From: Oceanococcus sp.
GTDB lineage: Bacteria; Pseudomonadota; Gammaproteobacteria; Nevskiales; Oceanococcaceae
Length of the DNA stretch: 64,000 bases
Reading direction: 5' to 3'
NCBI GenBank assembly: GCA_030147945.1
Contig: JASBUL010000035.1
Location: forward strand, 35,109 to 99,108
Part shown: one piece after another, positions 19,303 to 28,726 of the stretch
Layout of the letters: every line of letters begins with the position of its first letter
How positions within the stretch are numbered: position 1 is the stretch's first letter
Made by a program: the position numbers and the translations under genes
Notes under the pieces: model-generated
Seen by the model: the letters and a program-made list of their open reading frames with translations, nothing else
What the model was told of the DNA's origin: nothing
Databases searched by the model: none

Positions 19303-20769
19303 CTAGCGTCCGCGTTTTTCCAGCCGTCGGGCGAATTCGCTCATGATCTGCATGTACAGCTCATCGCCTAAAAACGCATCCTCAACCCCGTGCTCCAGGC
19401 TCGGATTGTCGTTGACTTCAATCACGTAGACCTTGCTGCCCTGCTGCTTCAGATCAATGCCGTAGAGACCATCGCCGATGATCTTGGCGGCCTTGAGCGC
19501 GGCGGCCAGCACCGCCTTGGGCACCTCGTAGGTCGGCAGGGTTTCAAACCCACCACTGCCCACCCGGCCCTCGCCATGCTTGTAGATCTGCCAGTGGTTC
19601 TTGGCCATGAAATAGCGGCAGGCGTACAGCGGCCGGTTGTTGAGCACCCCGATACGCCAGTCGTACTCGGTGAACAGATATTCCTGGGCAATCACCAGTG
19701 CCGAGGTGTCGAGCATGCCGCGCAGCACGCTGTCGAGCTGGGCTCGGTTTTCCGCCTTCTTGACCCCGACCGAGAACGAGCCGTTGGGAATCTTGAGCAC
19801 CAGCGGATAACCGAACTGCTCTTCCAGGGCATCCAGCGCCGCCTCATCAGCCGATGAGACGATGCGCGTGCGCGGCGTGGGCACCCCGTTGTAGCTGAAC
19901 GCATCCTGCAGAAACACTTTGTTACAGCAGCGCAGGATCGAGGTCGGATCATCAATCACCACCAGGCCTTCGATCTGAGCCTTGCGGGAAAAATGATAGG
20001 TGTGGTGCGCAATCTCGGTGGTCTCGCGGATGAACAGCGCATCAAACTCGCCGAGCCGCGCATAGTCCGCCGGCTGGATGAATTCGGGACGGATACCAAC
20101 CTTGCGCGCGGCGCGCTCCAGCCGTTTGAGCGCCGCAGCGTCGCTCGGCGGCAAGGCTTCTTCGGGATTGACCAGGATGGCCATGTCCCAGCGGCTGGTC
20201 TTGCGCTGCCGCGGGCTCCGCCACAAGCTCTGGGTGAACTGCTCCAGCGCGGCGAGAAAGGCACCATGTTCGTCGGCCTCAAGCTCGGCAAAGGACGACG
20301 CCGCGATGCTGCTAATCTGCCATTGCTGCTGCCATTGCAGCACGACCTCCAGCACCGGACAGGCAAAGCGCTCGAACAGCCGCCGCGCCAGGGCCCCCAG
20401 GGCGGGGTTCTCGGTCTGGCCGAAATACACCTTGAAACGCAGTTCGCCCGCCGCTTTCAAAGCCGGCTCCTGGCGTTGCAGATCCTTGAGCAGATCATTG
20501 ATCTGCATCAGGTACAGGGCCTCGCTGGCCAAATCATTGAGCGTGTTGACCGCCGGTATGACCTTGTGCCCGCGCGCTTCCGCCAGCAGCGAACAGTAAT
20601 AGCCGCGACTCAAGTAACGGTCGGTGGCGCACAGGTTGATGATGCGGGTCTTTTTCTGGCCCTTGACCGGGTGCTCGGCCAGATAGGTGTCGAACGAAAT
20701 CACCCCCTGGCTGGGAAAGTCCGCCGGCCAGTTGTCCAGCTCATCAAGCACCAGAAAAATGTTCGACAT
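19303..20769 (-). CDS. RimK-like ATP-grasp ligase with RLAN N-terminal domain
   Basis: A 488-residue protein. The first half (about 1-200) is the RimK-like ATP-grasp N-terminal (RLAN) region (FDTYLAEHPVKGQKKTRI, NLCATDRYLSRGYYCSLLAEARGHK). The second half is an ATP-grasp fold: RTRIVSS, YPLVLKIPNGSFSVGVKKAE, VIAQEYLFTEYDWRIGVL, HGEGRVGSGGF and VIEVNDNPSLEHGVED, which holds the Mg-binding Glu and Asn. Such enzymes make amide bonds between a carboxylate and an amine, often adding amino acids to peptides or proteins. The ATG at 20769 has GAGG a few bases upstream and is preferred to a GTG at 20775. The stops of this gene and the GNAT-C39 gene are 27 bases apart. Confidence 0.88.
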   Translation of the reverse strand: MSNIFLVLDELDNWPADFPSQGVISFDTYLAEHPVKGQKKTRIINLCATDRYLSRGYYCSLLAEARGHKVIPAVNTLNDLASEALYLMQINDLLKDLQRQEPALKAAGELRFKVYFGQTENPALGALARRLFERFACPVLEVVLQWQQQWQISSIAASSFAELEADEHGAFLAALEQFTQSLWRSPRQRKTSRWDMAILVNPEEALPPSDAAALKRLERAARKVGIRPEFIQPADYARLGEFDALFIRETTEIAHHTYHFSRKAQIEGLVVIDDPTSILRCCNKVFLQDAFSYNGVPTPRTRIVSSADEAALDALEEQFGYPLVLKIPNGSFSVGVKKAENRAQLDSVLRGMLDTSALVIAQEYLFTEYDWRIGVLNNRPLYACRYFMAKNHWQIYKHGEGRVGSGGFETLPTYEVPKAVLAAALKAAKIIGDGLYGIDLKQQGSKVYVIEVNDNPSLEHGVEDAFLGDELYMQIMSEFARRLEKRGR

Positions 20770-20868
20770 CGCCACCTCGCATTGGTCAGACGCGCATCAC
20801 AGCAGGTTGTGCGATGCGCTGCAATGCTTATTTCATGCCTTGGCCTGCATGCCCCACGCGGTGGCCGA

Positions 20869-23800
20869 TCAGGGCTCGGCCGGGGGCTGGGTATCGGCGG
20901 CGCACAGCGGATAGGCCGGCCCGTTGCGGAAGCGGATCGGTGCACTGACTGCGGCCACTTCCGGACTTTGACCATCGCCATCAGCATCGCCCAGGTCCAG
21001 GATGCGCACGTAACGCCACTGCTCATCGTTGTCCGGCGTCACGTTGAAGCTGAAATTGGCACCATCATGCTCATGCAGCACAACACCGCCCGGCCCGATG
21101 ACCTGAATGCGCGGCGTAGCCAGACCAGACACCTCGACTTCAAAGCTCAGATTGTCTGCCGCCACGCGACTGCCCATGGGCCAGCGCACGTTGTTGCTGC
21201 TCAGCGCATCGAACGCGATCCGCACGGTGTTGTAGCCGTGAGCCAGGGCGTAGAAACGGCGCGCCTGCATGGCCGATTTGAGCGCCGCGCGCGAACGATC
21301 GGGCGCCAGCAGCACGGTCTTGGCCCGGTACGGCTGCGCCCACATCACACCATGCTCATCCTCGGCCCCGACCGGGCCCAAATGCCAGCCCTGATCCAGG
21401 GCGTGGGCGAACCAGCCGCCGTCCGGCGCATCGTGGTCCGCTTCGTAGTAATCGCCGGATTTGCCGAACATCTCGATCCCGACCATGTGCGCCGCAGCGT
21501 CTGGCCGGAATGCCAGATTGTTCCAGGCATAGGCCGGATCACCATCAATGACCAGTTCGCACGCGCTGTCCAGCGGACCGAAGTTGTCGCACACACTGTG
21601 GAAGGCATCCTCACGCCCGGGGTGGTTGAACACCGCCACCGCATCGTTGCCGCCGCCCAGGCTGGCCGGCAAGCCCAGCCACAGCCAGAAATCCTCCATA
21701 CTGGCCAGATAACCGGTGCCGGTTTTGGCATTGATGTTGTGCTCGGAGAAATACACGCTGATGTGGCCGAAACGGTCCGAGGTCCATTCGTAGCCGCGAA
21801 ACGCGCTGAACTGGTCATCGGAAGCCTCATCGGCCATGCGCTGGGTGGCTTGCCATTTCATCAGACCGTCCGGTGACAGCTGCAGACAATCCAGCAGCTC
21901 CGCCGAGGCACAGCCGGTATCCAGCGTGATCGGCAGCAACATGTTGTCGGAGTGCTCGGCACCGCCCATGAAATCCAGCCCCTGGGCTTTGCCGGCGGCG
22001 TAGTAATCCGCCGGCGTGGTGCCGATCTCACCGTCGGAGTAACCACTGTGCTCATGCAGGGAGCCGAGCAGGTGCATCAACGTCGGCGGCGTCGGCACAT
22101 GGCAAGCCGCCTGCGACGGTTCGCCCATCAGCGGCAGATCGGCCAGCGGCGGCGCGCTCAGCGGCACGGCCACCGCCTGCAGCGGCACGCGCACATTGTT
22201 GGCGTAGGGCTCGCCGATGTTGTGCGGGGTCTGTGTCGGCACGATGTACTGCCACTGGCGTGCGTCGATCTCGGTGCTGGTCAGCGGGGTGAAGGCGTTG
22301 TCGCTGTCATGGGTCACAAAGTAGTGAATGCCATGGCTGCCATAGGCGCCTTGACGCTGCTCACAGTCCTGCAGCGTGGCACCGCTGTAATCCAGCGGAT
22401 AGCCGGCCTGCTGGTCATACGACTGCCGCACCAGACCATTGCTCCACTCGTAGCTTTCCCCCGGATAGGGCCGCGCCACCGGATCATCGCCGGTGCCATC
22501 ATCCAGGCAGGCATCGTCACGGTAGTACGGGACCACCAGCGGATTGGCCAGCGAGGTCAGCCCAACCAGCTCGAAGCTGTAGATCAGCGACCCGGCATCG
22601 CCCTTGCCGGACACCTGCTCCCAGTTGTTGAAGGCCAGCGGCACGTTGAAGCTGGGGTCGGTGACATCGACGAAGAACGGACAACGGCCATTGCTGGCCG
22701 GCGGGATGGAGCCATCGTTGCCGACACACTCAAGCAGCGGAATCGGCGCGTAGCCGTCGACATTGCCCAGGTCATCGTTGCGCCCGTCGATCGGTACGCC
22801 CTGGGGCCGCAGCATGGTGTAGTAACGCCCCGCGGCAACCCCGGCAGCCGCTTCCTCGGCACTCGGCAGCATCGCCTCGCGGTTGTAATCCCAGCTGGTG
22901 TACAAACCATCTGGCGGGATCGGGTGCACGCGTACGCGGTAGTGGTAGCTGATGGCGTCGCGATAGAAGGTCTCGGTCTTGGTCACATTGGTGCCGGAAT
23001 CGGCACCCCAGACCTCGCGAATGCAGCGCACCGGGCCGCAACGCTCACCAATCAGGGCACTGTTGGCCTCCCAGTTGACCTGCTCATCCTCGAAGCCGAC
23101 CAGAGAGATGACCGAATCCGGCGACTGCTGGAATGCCCGACCCTTCCAGCGGTCGATCAGATCAGGCCGTTGCGCCCACTGCTCGGCCCCCTCGCTGTCA
23201 GGGGCGCGCACCCGCAGGTCACGCACCATCCAGCGGCCCGAAGCCTGGAACCGGTAAGTGTCGGTGGTCACGCTCAGACCGTCTCGCGGGAAGCGGTCGC
23301 TCGACGGGCACACATACATGTTCTCGCCGGCATCGAAGCTGCATTGCGCCGCATCACCGTGGTACTGCTCCAGCTCGGTCACGCACACCGTGCCGGACAG
23401 ATTGGCCCCGTACGAGGTGTTGCTGGTGCCCAATTTCTCCGGATCGTCGCCGGCAAACAGGTTGCGATCGATCCATTGATCGGCATCGGCCGCACGCTGG
23501 TAGTTGATGTAGCCGCTGGCGGCCGAGAAACTTGAACCGCCCGGACGCACCACCAGGTACACCGCGCGCACGCTTTGCGGTGCCAGCGGATCGAGCACAT
23601 TGATCAACTGCACGGCGTGCCAGTCGTCGGGGAAGTCCACCCCGCTATAGAGATCGCCTGCGTCACGCGCCATGAACACGATCTCATCGTCATCATCCAG
23701 GCCTTGCACCGGGTCGGGCTTGGCCCCTTGGCCTGCCGGATACTGCCGGGTGCAGGTGCCGTCGACCATCATCCAGCTTTCCACCCCGTGGGTGTGGCTG

Positions 23801-26049
23801 TCATCGCCGTTGTCCCACACATAGGTGTTCTCCGGATCGGTGCCGGAGTAGGTCGAGAAACCGGAATTGGCATTGGCCAGGAAATAAGGCGCGCGCTCAT
23901 CGACCTGCAACGGGATTTCGACAAACTCGCCGCTGTCAGCATCGAAACGGAACGCGGCCAGATTCTCGACCGCCACATGGCCCTGAGCACCGAGGCTGCC
24001 AGCCAGGGGATAAAGCATCTCGCCATTGTGCGCATCACGCACCTGACCAAGACCAACCGGGTCCAGCAGTATGCCGCTGTACAGCGCACCGGACGGGTAC
24101 GGATAGGCTACGCCGAAGGCCGCGGGCACCGACCACCCGGCCAGCTTGGAACCGGTCAGCACCACCGGCGCGGCGTCACGCGCCGTGCCCAGCAGCTGCA
24201 GCACCGCCTCGTCCAGCTCGCCGTCCAGGCCGACACCGGTTTCGCCAGGGCGCGTGGGATCGAAGCCTTCGGACAGATCAGACAGATTTTCGACCAGATT
24301 GCTCACCGCCGTTGCGGTGTGCTCGGCGACACTCTCGGGATTGCTGTCGAGCAGCGCGGTGAGCAGCGGACTGATGTCGGCGCTGGTGGCCGCCAGCAGA
24401 CCGAGCAAACCGCTGCCGTAGTCCGGCGCAGCGCCAGACACCTGCTGTGGCGTCACCGTGACGCGCACCGTGTCGGCATCGCTGGCCGCGTCGTCATCGA
24501 TGACACTCAACTCGAACAGCAGATCCGTGGCCACGGCCACCTCAGGCGCGGTGAAACTGGCCTGCAGTTGATCGGCATCATTCAGGGCAACCTGCGGCGC
24601 CCCATTGTCGAGCTGCGTCCACAACACGCTGCTGATCGTGCCATCGGGGTCGCTGCTGGCGCTGCCATCCAGGACCACGTCAGCGCCGCTTTGCGCCTGC
24701 TGATCCGCACCGGCGTCCGCGGCGGGCGGCAGGTTGTCGGTCTGGGCCGGTGACACGGCCACCGTGGTGGTGTCGCTGGCCTCGGCGTTGTCACTGTCGC
24801 GAACGGTCAGCTCGAACACCAGGTCGGTGGTTTGATCGACCTGCGGCGCCACAAAGCTGGCCTGCGCCTGATCGGCGTTGTTGAGCGTGACCGCCGGGCC
24901 ACTCAGCTGAGCCCAGAAAAAGCTCACGCTGCCTTCGTTGTCCGAACCGCTACCCGTCAGATCAACGTTATCGCCACTGAATACTGACTGGGCGGCCCCG
25001 GCATCGGCCAGCGGCGGCTGGTTGGGTGCCGGCGTCGGACTGTTCGACGGGGTGGCTGTTGGTGTCGCCGTAGGGCTGGGTGTCGCGCTTGGCGACGGAC
25101 TGACGCCCGGCGTGGGGCTGGCGCTGCTGGTCGGCGCCGGACTCGGCGAAGCACTGGTCTGCGGCGTTGCCGTCGGGGTCGGGCTGCCCTCGGGCAGGAT
25201 CGTGATTTGCACATCAGCGCTGTCGATCGCGCCATCGTCATCAGTGACCGTGAGGCGCAGCGTCACCTGTGTCTGCATGGACACGCTGGGCGCTATGAAC
25301 GTCGGTGAAGCCTGCTGCGCATCGCTGAGCTGAACCGTCGGCCCGTCCAGCTGCTGCCAGCGGAAACTGATCTGCCCATCGCTGTCACTGCCCAGCCCGG
25401 TGAGGCTGACGTCCCAGCCGGAAACGACGGTTGAGGGTGCCTGTGCAGCCGCCATCGGCGCCTGATTGGCCGCACCATGAAGCCGGATGTGATCAACAGT
25501 GGCGCCAAGATGGGCTCGGGTAGCCGCCATCGACACCAGTTGCGGGCAGCGCTCGGTGCCGCTGGCCTGAAGAAATGCCTCAAGCTGCGGGTCGCTGGCA
25601 AACGCGGCAGCAGCCTGATCAAACACCAGACTGCGTTGCTGCCCGGCCGCCCTCACCGGCGCAAGCAGCTGGATGCCGTTAGCCGGCTCGCAATCCGCAT
25701 CCAGCGTGAGCAACAACCTGGCAATATTGAACACCGCATCCGGGGCGTCGGACAGACCGTTCGCAGCGCGAAGATCCAGCGGAGTGACATAGGCTGCAGG
25801 GATCAGTTGGCCGAGTTGAATGTCGCCGATGGCGAAGCTCACTGGCTCATCGCCGAGGTAGCTGAAATGCCCCGCCGGGTCGGTCAGCCCCTGCCCACCC
25901 AAGCCGCTATAGGCCAGCCCCTGAACGGCGCTGTCGTGGAACTGCCCCACCTGGTTGGCGACTTGCCCGCCTCCGACGTCATCGCTGGAACAGCCCAGCA
26001 CAAAAACGCTGGCGCACAGCGCGGCCACACCTAACGGCGATCTGATCAT
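20869..26049 (-). CDS. Giant lipoprotein with PKD-like repeats and C-terminal DUF3604 (PHP-like) domain
   Basis: A 1726-residue protein. The signal peptide ends in VLGC (Cys20), giving a lipid anchor. After about 170 residues come three PKD/Ig-like modules (about 195-285, 347-440 and 445-545; hallmarks GLGSDSDGQISFRWQQLDG, GSGSDNEGSVSFFWAQLSG, DPDGTISSVLWTQLDNG). The first and second are separated by a 60-residue Ser/Thr/Pro linker. A large central region (about 600-1310) has many Cys and Trp and no family I recognise. Residues about 1320-1700 are DUF3604, with PHP-like metal ligands in GSLHEHSGYSDGE, GGAEHSDNM and VFNHPGRED. I infer an outer-membrane surface hydrolase; the substrate is unknown. 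No obvious operon partner. Confidence 0.85.
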   Translation of the reverse strand: MIRSPLGVAALCASVFVLGCSSDDVGGGQVANQVGQFHDSAVQGLAYSGLGGQGLTDPAGHFSYLGDEPVSFAIGDIQLGQLIPAAYVTPLDLRAANGLSDAPDAVFNIARLLLTLDADCEPANGIQLLAPVRAAGQQRSLVFDQAAAAFASDPQLEAFLQASGTERCPQLVSMAATRAHLGATVDHIRLHGAANQAPMAAAQAPSTVVSGWDVSLTGLGSDSDGQISFRWQQLDGPTVQLSDAQQASPTFIAPSVSMQTQVTLRLTVTDDDGAIDSADVQITILPEGSPTPTATPQTSASPSPAPTSSASPTPGVSPSPSATPSPTATPTATPSNSPTPAPNQPPLADAGAAQSVFSGDNVDLTGSGSDNEGSVSFFWAQLSGPAVTLNNADQAQASFVAPQVDQTTDLVFELTVRDSDNAEASDTTTVAVSPAQTDNLPPAADAGADQQAQSGADVVLDGSASSDPDGTISSVLWTQLDNGAPQVALNDADQLQASFTAPEVAVATDLLFELSVIDDDAASDADTVRVTVTPQQVSGAAPDYGSGLLGLLAATSADISPLLTALLDSNPESVAEHTATAVSNLVENLSDLSEGFDPTRPGETGVGLDGELDEAVLQLLGTARDAAPVVLTGSKLAGWSVPAAFGVAYPYPSGALYSGILLDPVGLGQVRDAHNGEMLYPLAGSLGAQGHVAVENLAAFRFDADSGEFVEIPLQVDERAPYFLANANSGFSTYSGTDPENTYVWDNGDDSHTHGVESWMMVDGTCTRQYPAGQGAKPDPVQGLDDDDEIVFMARDAGDLYSGVDFPDDWHAVQLINVLDPLAPQSVRAVYLVVRPGGSSFSAASGYINYQRAADADQWIDRNLFAGDDPEKLGTSNTSYGANLSGTVCVTELEQYHGDAAQCSFDAGENMYVCPSSDRFPRDGLSVTTDTYRFQASGRWMVRDLRVRAPDSEGAEQWAQRPDLIDRWKGRAFQQSPDSVISLVGFEDEQVNWEANSALIGERCGPVRCIREVWGADSGTNVTKTETFYRDAISYHYRVRVHPIPPDGLYTSWDYNREAMLPSAEEAAAGVAAGRYYTMLRPQGVPIDGRNDDLGNVDGYAPIPLLECVGNDGSIPPASNGRCPFFVDVTDPSFNVPLAFNNWEQVSGKGDAGSLIYSFELVGLTSLANPLVVPYYRDDACLDDGTGDDPVARPYPGESYEWSNGLVRQSYDQQAGYPLDYSGATLQDCEQRQGAYGSHGIHYFVTHDSDNAFTPLTSTEIDARQWQYIVPTQTPHNIGEPYANNVRVPLQAVAVPLSAPPLADLPLMGEPSQAACHVPTPPTLMHLLGSLHEHSGYSDGEIGTTPADYYAAGKAQGLDFMGGAEHSDNMLLPITLDTGCASAELLDCLQLSPDGLMKWQATQRMADEASDDQFSAFRGYEWTSDRFGHISVYFSEHNINAKTGTGYLASMEDFWLWLGLPASLGGGNDAVAVFNHPGREDAFHSVCDNFGPLDSACELVIDGDPAYAWNNLAFRPDAAAHMVGIEMFGKSGDYYEADHDAPDGGWFAHALDQGWHLGPVGAEDEHGVMWAQPYRAKTVLLAPDRSRAALKSAMQARRFYALAHGYNTVRIAFDALSSNNVRWPMGSRVAADNLSFEVEVSGLATPRIQVIGPGGVVLHEHDGANFSFNVTPDNDEQWRYVRILDLGDADGDGQSPEVAAVSAPIRFRNGPAYPLCAADTQPPAEP
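25010..25195 (-). repeat. Low-complexity Ser/Thr/Pro linker repeat in the DUF3604 gene
   Basis: About 60 codons encode alternating Ser-Pro, Thr-Pro and Ala-Thr units (for example SPSPSATPSPTATPTATPS). DNA units such as gccgtcgg and ggcgtcgg recur irregularly. It forms a flexible surface linker between the first and second PKD-like modules and is a likely site of length variation. Confidence 0.75.
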
Positions 26050-26153
26050 TTTGGTCTCCTACACCCCCGGCTCCGGATATCGTTGTGAATTTGACGGAGC
26101 GGCTGTGCAGGATTTTAGTCATAGAGGACTGGACCCACAGTCGTAATTTCTGG

Positions 26154-26645
26154 CTAGGACGCCACGTAAGCCAGTGGCAGCTCGGTGTTATCAATCACCC
26201 GCCGCAACACGAAACTGGAATGCACCCCGCTGACCCCGGGAATACGGGTCAGCCGGTTGAGCAGAAACTCCTGATAGGTGTCCATGTCCGGGACCACCAC
26301 CTTGAGCTGGTAGTCGGCCTCCTGACCGGTGATCAGATAGCATTCCTGCACCTCCGGATAAGCCGCCACCTGTTCCTCGAAGCTGGCGAATCGTTCCGGG
26401 GTGTGCCGATCCATGCCGATCAGCACGATCACAGTCAGCGACAAACCCAGCTTTCTGTGATCAAGCAGGGTCACGCGACGCCGGATCACACCGGCATCCT
26501 CCAGAGCCCGCACCCGGCGCGAGCACGGCGAGGCGGACAGACCGACACGCTCGGCCAACTGCTGGTTGGTCAGCCCCCCATCGCGTTGCAACTCATCGAG
26601 TATGCGCTGATCCAGCCGATCAAGACTGACTTGTTTTGTGGCCAT
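26154..26645 (-). CDS. Lrp/AsnC-family transcriptional regulator
   Basis: A 163-residue regulator with an N-terminal helix-turn-helix (LDQRILDELQRDGGLTNQQL, then SASPCSRRVRALEDAGVI) and a C-terminal RAM ligand-binding domain (EVQECYLITGQEADYQLKVV). Such proteins respond to amino acids, often leucine. It is divergent from leuA across a 172-base A/T-rich gap, so control of leuA or itself is likely but unproven. It could also act on the bkd operon 13 kb away. It is followed 104 bases later by the DUF3604 gene on the same strand. Confidence 0.93.
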   Translation of the reverse strand: MATKQVSLDRLDQRILDELQRDGGLTNQQLAERVGLSASPCSRRVRALEDAGVIRRRVTLLDHRKLGLSLTVIVLIGMDRHTPERFASFEEQVAAYPEVQECYLITGQEADYQLKVVVPDMDTYQEFLLNRLTRIPGVSGVHSSFVLRRVIDNTELPLAYVAS

Positions 26646-26817
26646 AAAGACGATTTATATCAAGATTTGATTTATTTTTAGCGATTCGTGCCAATTTGAC
26701 ATGAACAAAGGCCAAAAAAGCAAACCTATTGCGCCGCTTCGGGCGTACAATTTGTCCCATCGGCAGACCACCTGACCGGACCAAAACCCACACCGCAGCC
26801 GCGCGAAGAGAACACTT

Positions 26818-28491
26818 ATGGCTTTTGATCACAGCAAATACCGCCCGTTCGCCCCCATCCGCAAGACCGACCGGCGCTGGCCGGATCGCGTCATCGAGAG
26901 CGCGCCGACCTGGTGCGCGGTGGACCTTCGCGACGGCAACCAGGCGCTGATCAAACCCATGAACGTGCAGCAGAAACAGCGCCTGTTCGATCTGCTGGTC
27001 AAGATCGGCGTCAAGGAAATCGAAATCGGCTTTCCGGCCGCCAGCCAGCCAGATTTCGATTTCTGCCGCAAGCTGATCGAGGAAGAGCGGGTTCCGGAGG
27101 ATGTCACCATCCAGGTCCTGACCCAGGCCCGCCCGGAGCTGATCGCGCGCAGTTTTGAAGCCCTGAAAGGCGCGCGCCGCGCCATCGTGCATGTGTACAA
27201 CTCCACCTCCACGGTGCAGCGCGAGCAGGTCTTCGGCATGGACCGTGAAGGCATCAAGGGCATCGCTGTGCGCGGGGCCGAGATCGTCAAACAGCATGCC
27301 GAGCAAAATCCGCAAACCGACTGGACGTTCCAGTATTCGCCGGAAAGTTTCACCGGCACCGAACTGGATTACGCCGTTGAGGTCATCGACGCGGTGACCG
27401 GCGTGTGGCGCCCGGATCAAGGCCAGCGGGTCATCATCAACCTGCCGGCCACGGTCGAAATGGCCACCCCCAATGTGTATGCCGATCAGATCGAAACCAT
27501 CTGCGACAGCATCCGCTGGCGCGAGCACGTCGAGATCAGCCTGCACACCCACAATGACCGCGGTTGCGGCGTGGCCGCAGCCGAACTGGGCGTGATGGCC
27601 GGCGCCGACCGGGTCGAAGGCACCCTGCTGGGCAACGGCGAGCGCACCGGCAACATGGATCTGGTGACCGCCGCGATGAACCTGTACTCGCAGGGCGTCG
27701 ACCCTCGGCTGGATTTGTCCGGCATGCGCGAGATCATCGAAACGGTTGAAGCCTGCACCGAAATCAGCACCCACCCGCGCCACGCATACGCCGGCGAGCT
27801 GGTCTTCACCGCCTTCTCCGGCAGCCATCAGGACGCCATTCGCAAATGTCTGACGCAACGCAAGGACGGCGATGTGTGGAATGTGGCCTATCTGCCCATC
27901 GATCCGGCGGATCTGGGACGCCGCTACGAAGAAGTGGTGCGCATCAACAGTCAGTCCGGCAAGGGCGGCGTGGCCCATGTGCTGGAGCGTGATTACCGCA
28001 TCAGCCTGCCGCGCTGGCTGCAGATCGAGTTTGCCCAGGTGGTTCAGCGCGAAGCCGAAAACACCGGTGGCGAGATCGATTCACGCAGCATCCATCAGCT
28101 GTTCGAGCGCGACTATCTGAACATCGCAGCGGGCTGGGAGCTGCACGGCTACGACCTGCACCGCGGCGATGATGGTGTCGAAGCCGCCCTGAGCTTTGGC
28201 GAGATCAGCCTGCGCGGGCACGGGCACGGCGTGGTCGAAGCCGTGGTCGCCGCGCTGCAGCAGCACTGCGCGGCCGAAATCGCGGTCGAAGCCTATGACG
28301 AGTTTGCCCTGGGTGAAGGCACCGCAGCCAACGCACTGGCATGCATCCGCGTGCTGATCAACGGTGCGCCATTCAGCGCCGCCGCGCTGGCCGAAGACAC
28401 CACATCGGCAACCCTGCAGGCTTTGCTCAGCGCGGTTGCACGCGCTGGCGTGACCAGCCACAGCGCTGCACCCGCCGCCGCCACGGCTTAA
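26818..28491 (+). CDS. leuA: 2-isopropylmalate synthase (long LeuA2-type)
   Basis: A 557-residue enzyme that condenses 2-oxoisovalerate and acetyl-CoA in the first committed step of leucine synthesis. Signature segments are WCAVDLRDGNQALIKPM, EIEIGFPAASQPDFDFCRKL, LHTHNDRGCGVAAAELGVMAG and GNGERTGNMDLVT, which give the metal site and active residues. The length and the internal pattern match the long class found in yeast, actinobacteria and pseudomonads, with the C-terminal leucine-feedback domain (about 430-545). It is the only leu gene in the window. No long leucine-codon leader is seen upstream. A G/C-rich hairpin follows the stop by nine bases. Confidence 0.95.
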   Translation: MAFDHSKYRPFAPIRKTDRRWPDRVIESAPTWCAVDLRDGNQALIKPMNVQQKQRLFDLLVKIGVKEIEIGFPAASQPDFDFCRKLIEEERVPEDVTIQVLTQARPELIARSFEALKGARRAIVHVYNSTSTVQREQVFGMDREGIKGIAVRGAEIVKQHAEQNPQTDWTFQYSPESFTGTELDYAVEVIDAVTGVWRPDQGQRVIINLPATVEMATPNVYADQIETICDSIRWREHVEISLHTHNDRGCGVAAAELGVMAGADRVEGTLLGNGERTGNMDLVTAAMNLYSQGVDPRLDLSGMREIIETVEACTEISTHPRHAYAGELVFTAFSGSHQDAIRKCLTQRKDGDVWNVAYLPIDPADLGRRYEEVVRINSQSGKGGVAHVLERDYRISLPRWLQIEFAQVVQREAENTGGEIDSRSIHQLFERDYLNIAAGWELHGYDLHRGDDGVEAALSFGEISLRGHGHGVVEAVVAALQQHCAAEIAVEAYDEFALGEGTAANALACIRVLINGAPFSAAALAEDTTSATLQALLSAVARAGVTSHSAAPAAATA

Positions 28492-28499
28492 GCCCGCAG

Positions 28500-28527
28500 C
28501 GTGGCCTGCACAACAGCGCAGGCCACG
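28500..28527 (+). terminator. Hairpin after leuA, possible terminator
   Basis: CGTGGCCTGC (28500-28509) pairs with GCAGGCCACG (28518-28527) over 10 bp with an eight-base loop. No T run follows, so termination would need another factor; it could instead stabilise the mRNA 3' end. Confidence 0.45.
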
Positions 28528-28726
28528 TGCATCGTTCGGGCTCACTCTGCGCCCAGAGCGAAATTGCTGCACAGCAACATAACGCGTAGAATCCGCATCC
28601 GCGCGCTTGTCCGATCCGCCCCGTTCAGCGGCTCAAACCCCCACGACACAGCGCACCTGACCCCCGATGTTCTGCCGAGTGCGGCGCTCGCCTGCCCGCT
28701 CCCGGCTGCCTGCTGTGCAAATCAAC

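Noticed and set aside
19993..21876. 627-codon plus-strand frame spanning the ATP-grasp and DUF3604 genes
   Set aside because: Antisense shadow running across two real genes and their intergenic gap.
26701..26775. 24-codon frame (MNKGQKSKPIAPLRAYNLS...) before leuA, possible attenuator leader
   Set aside because: Only two leucines, no ribosome site and no terminator-like hairpins before leuA.
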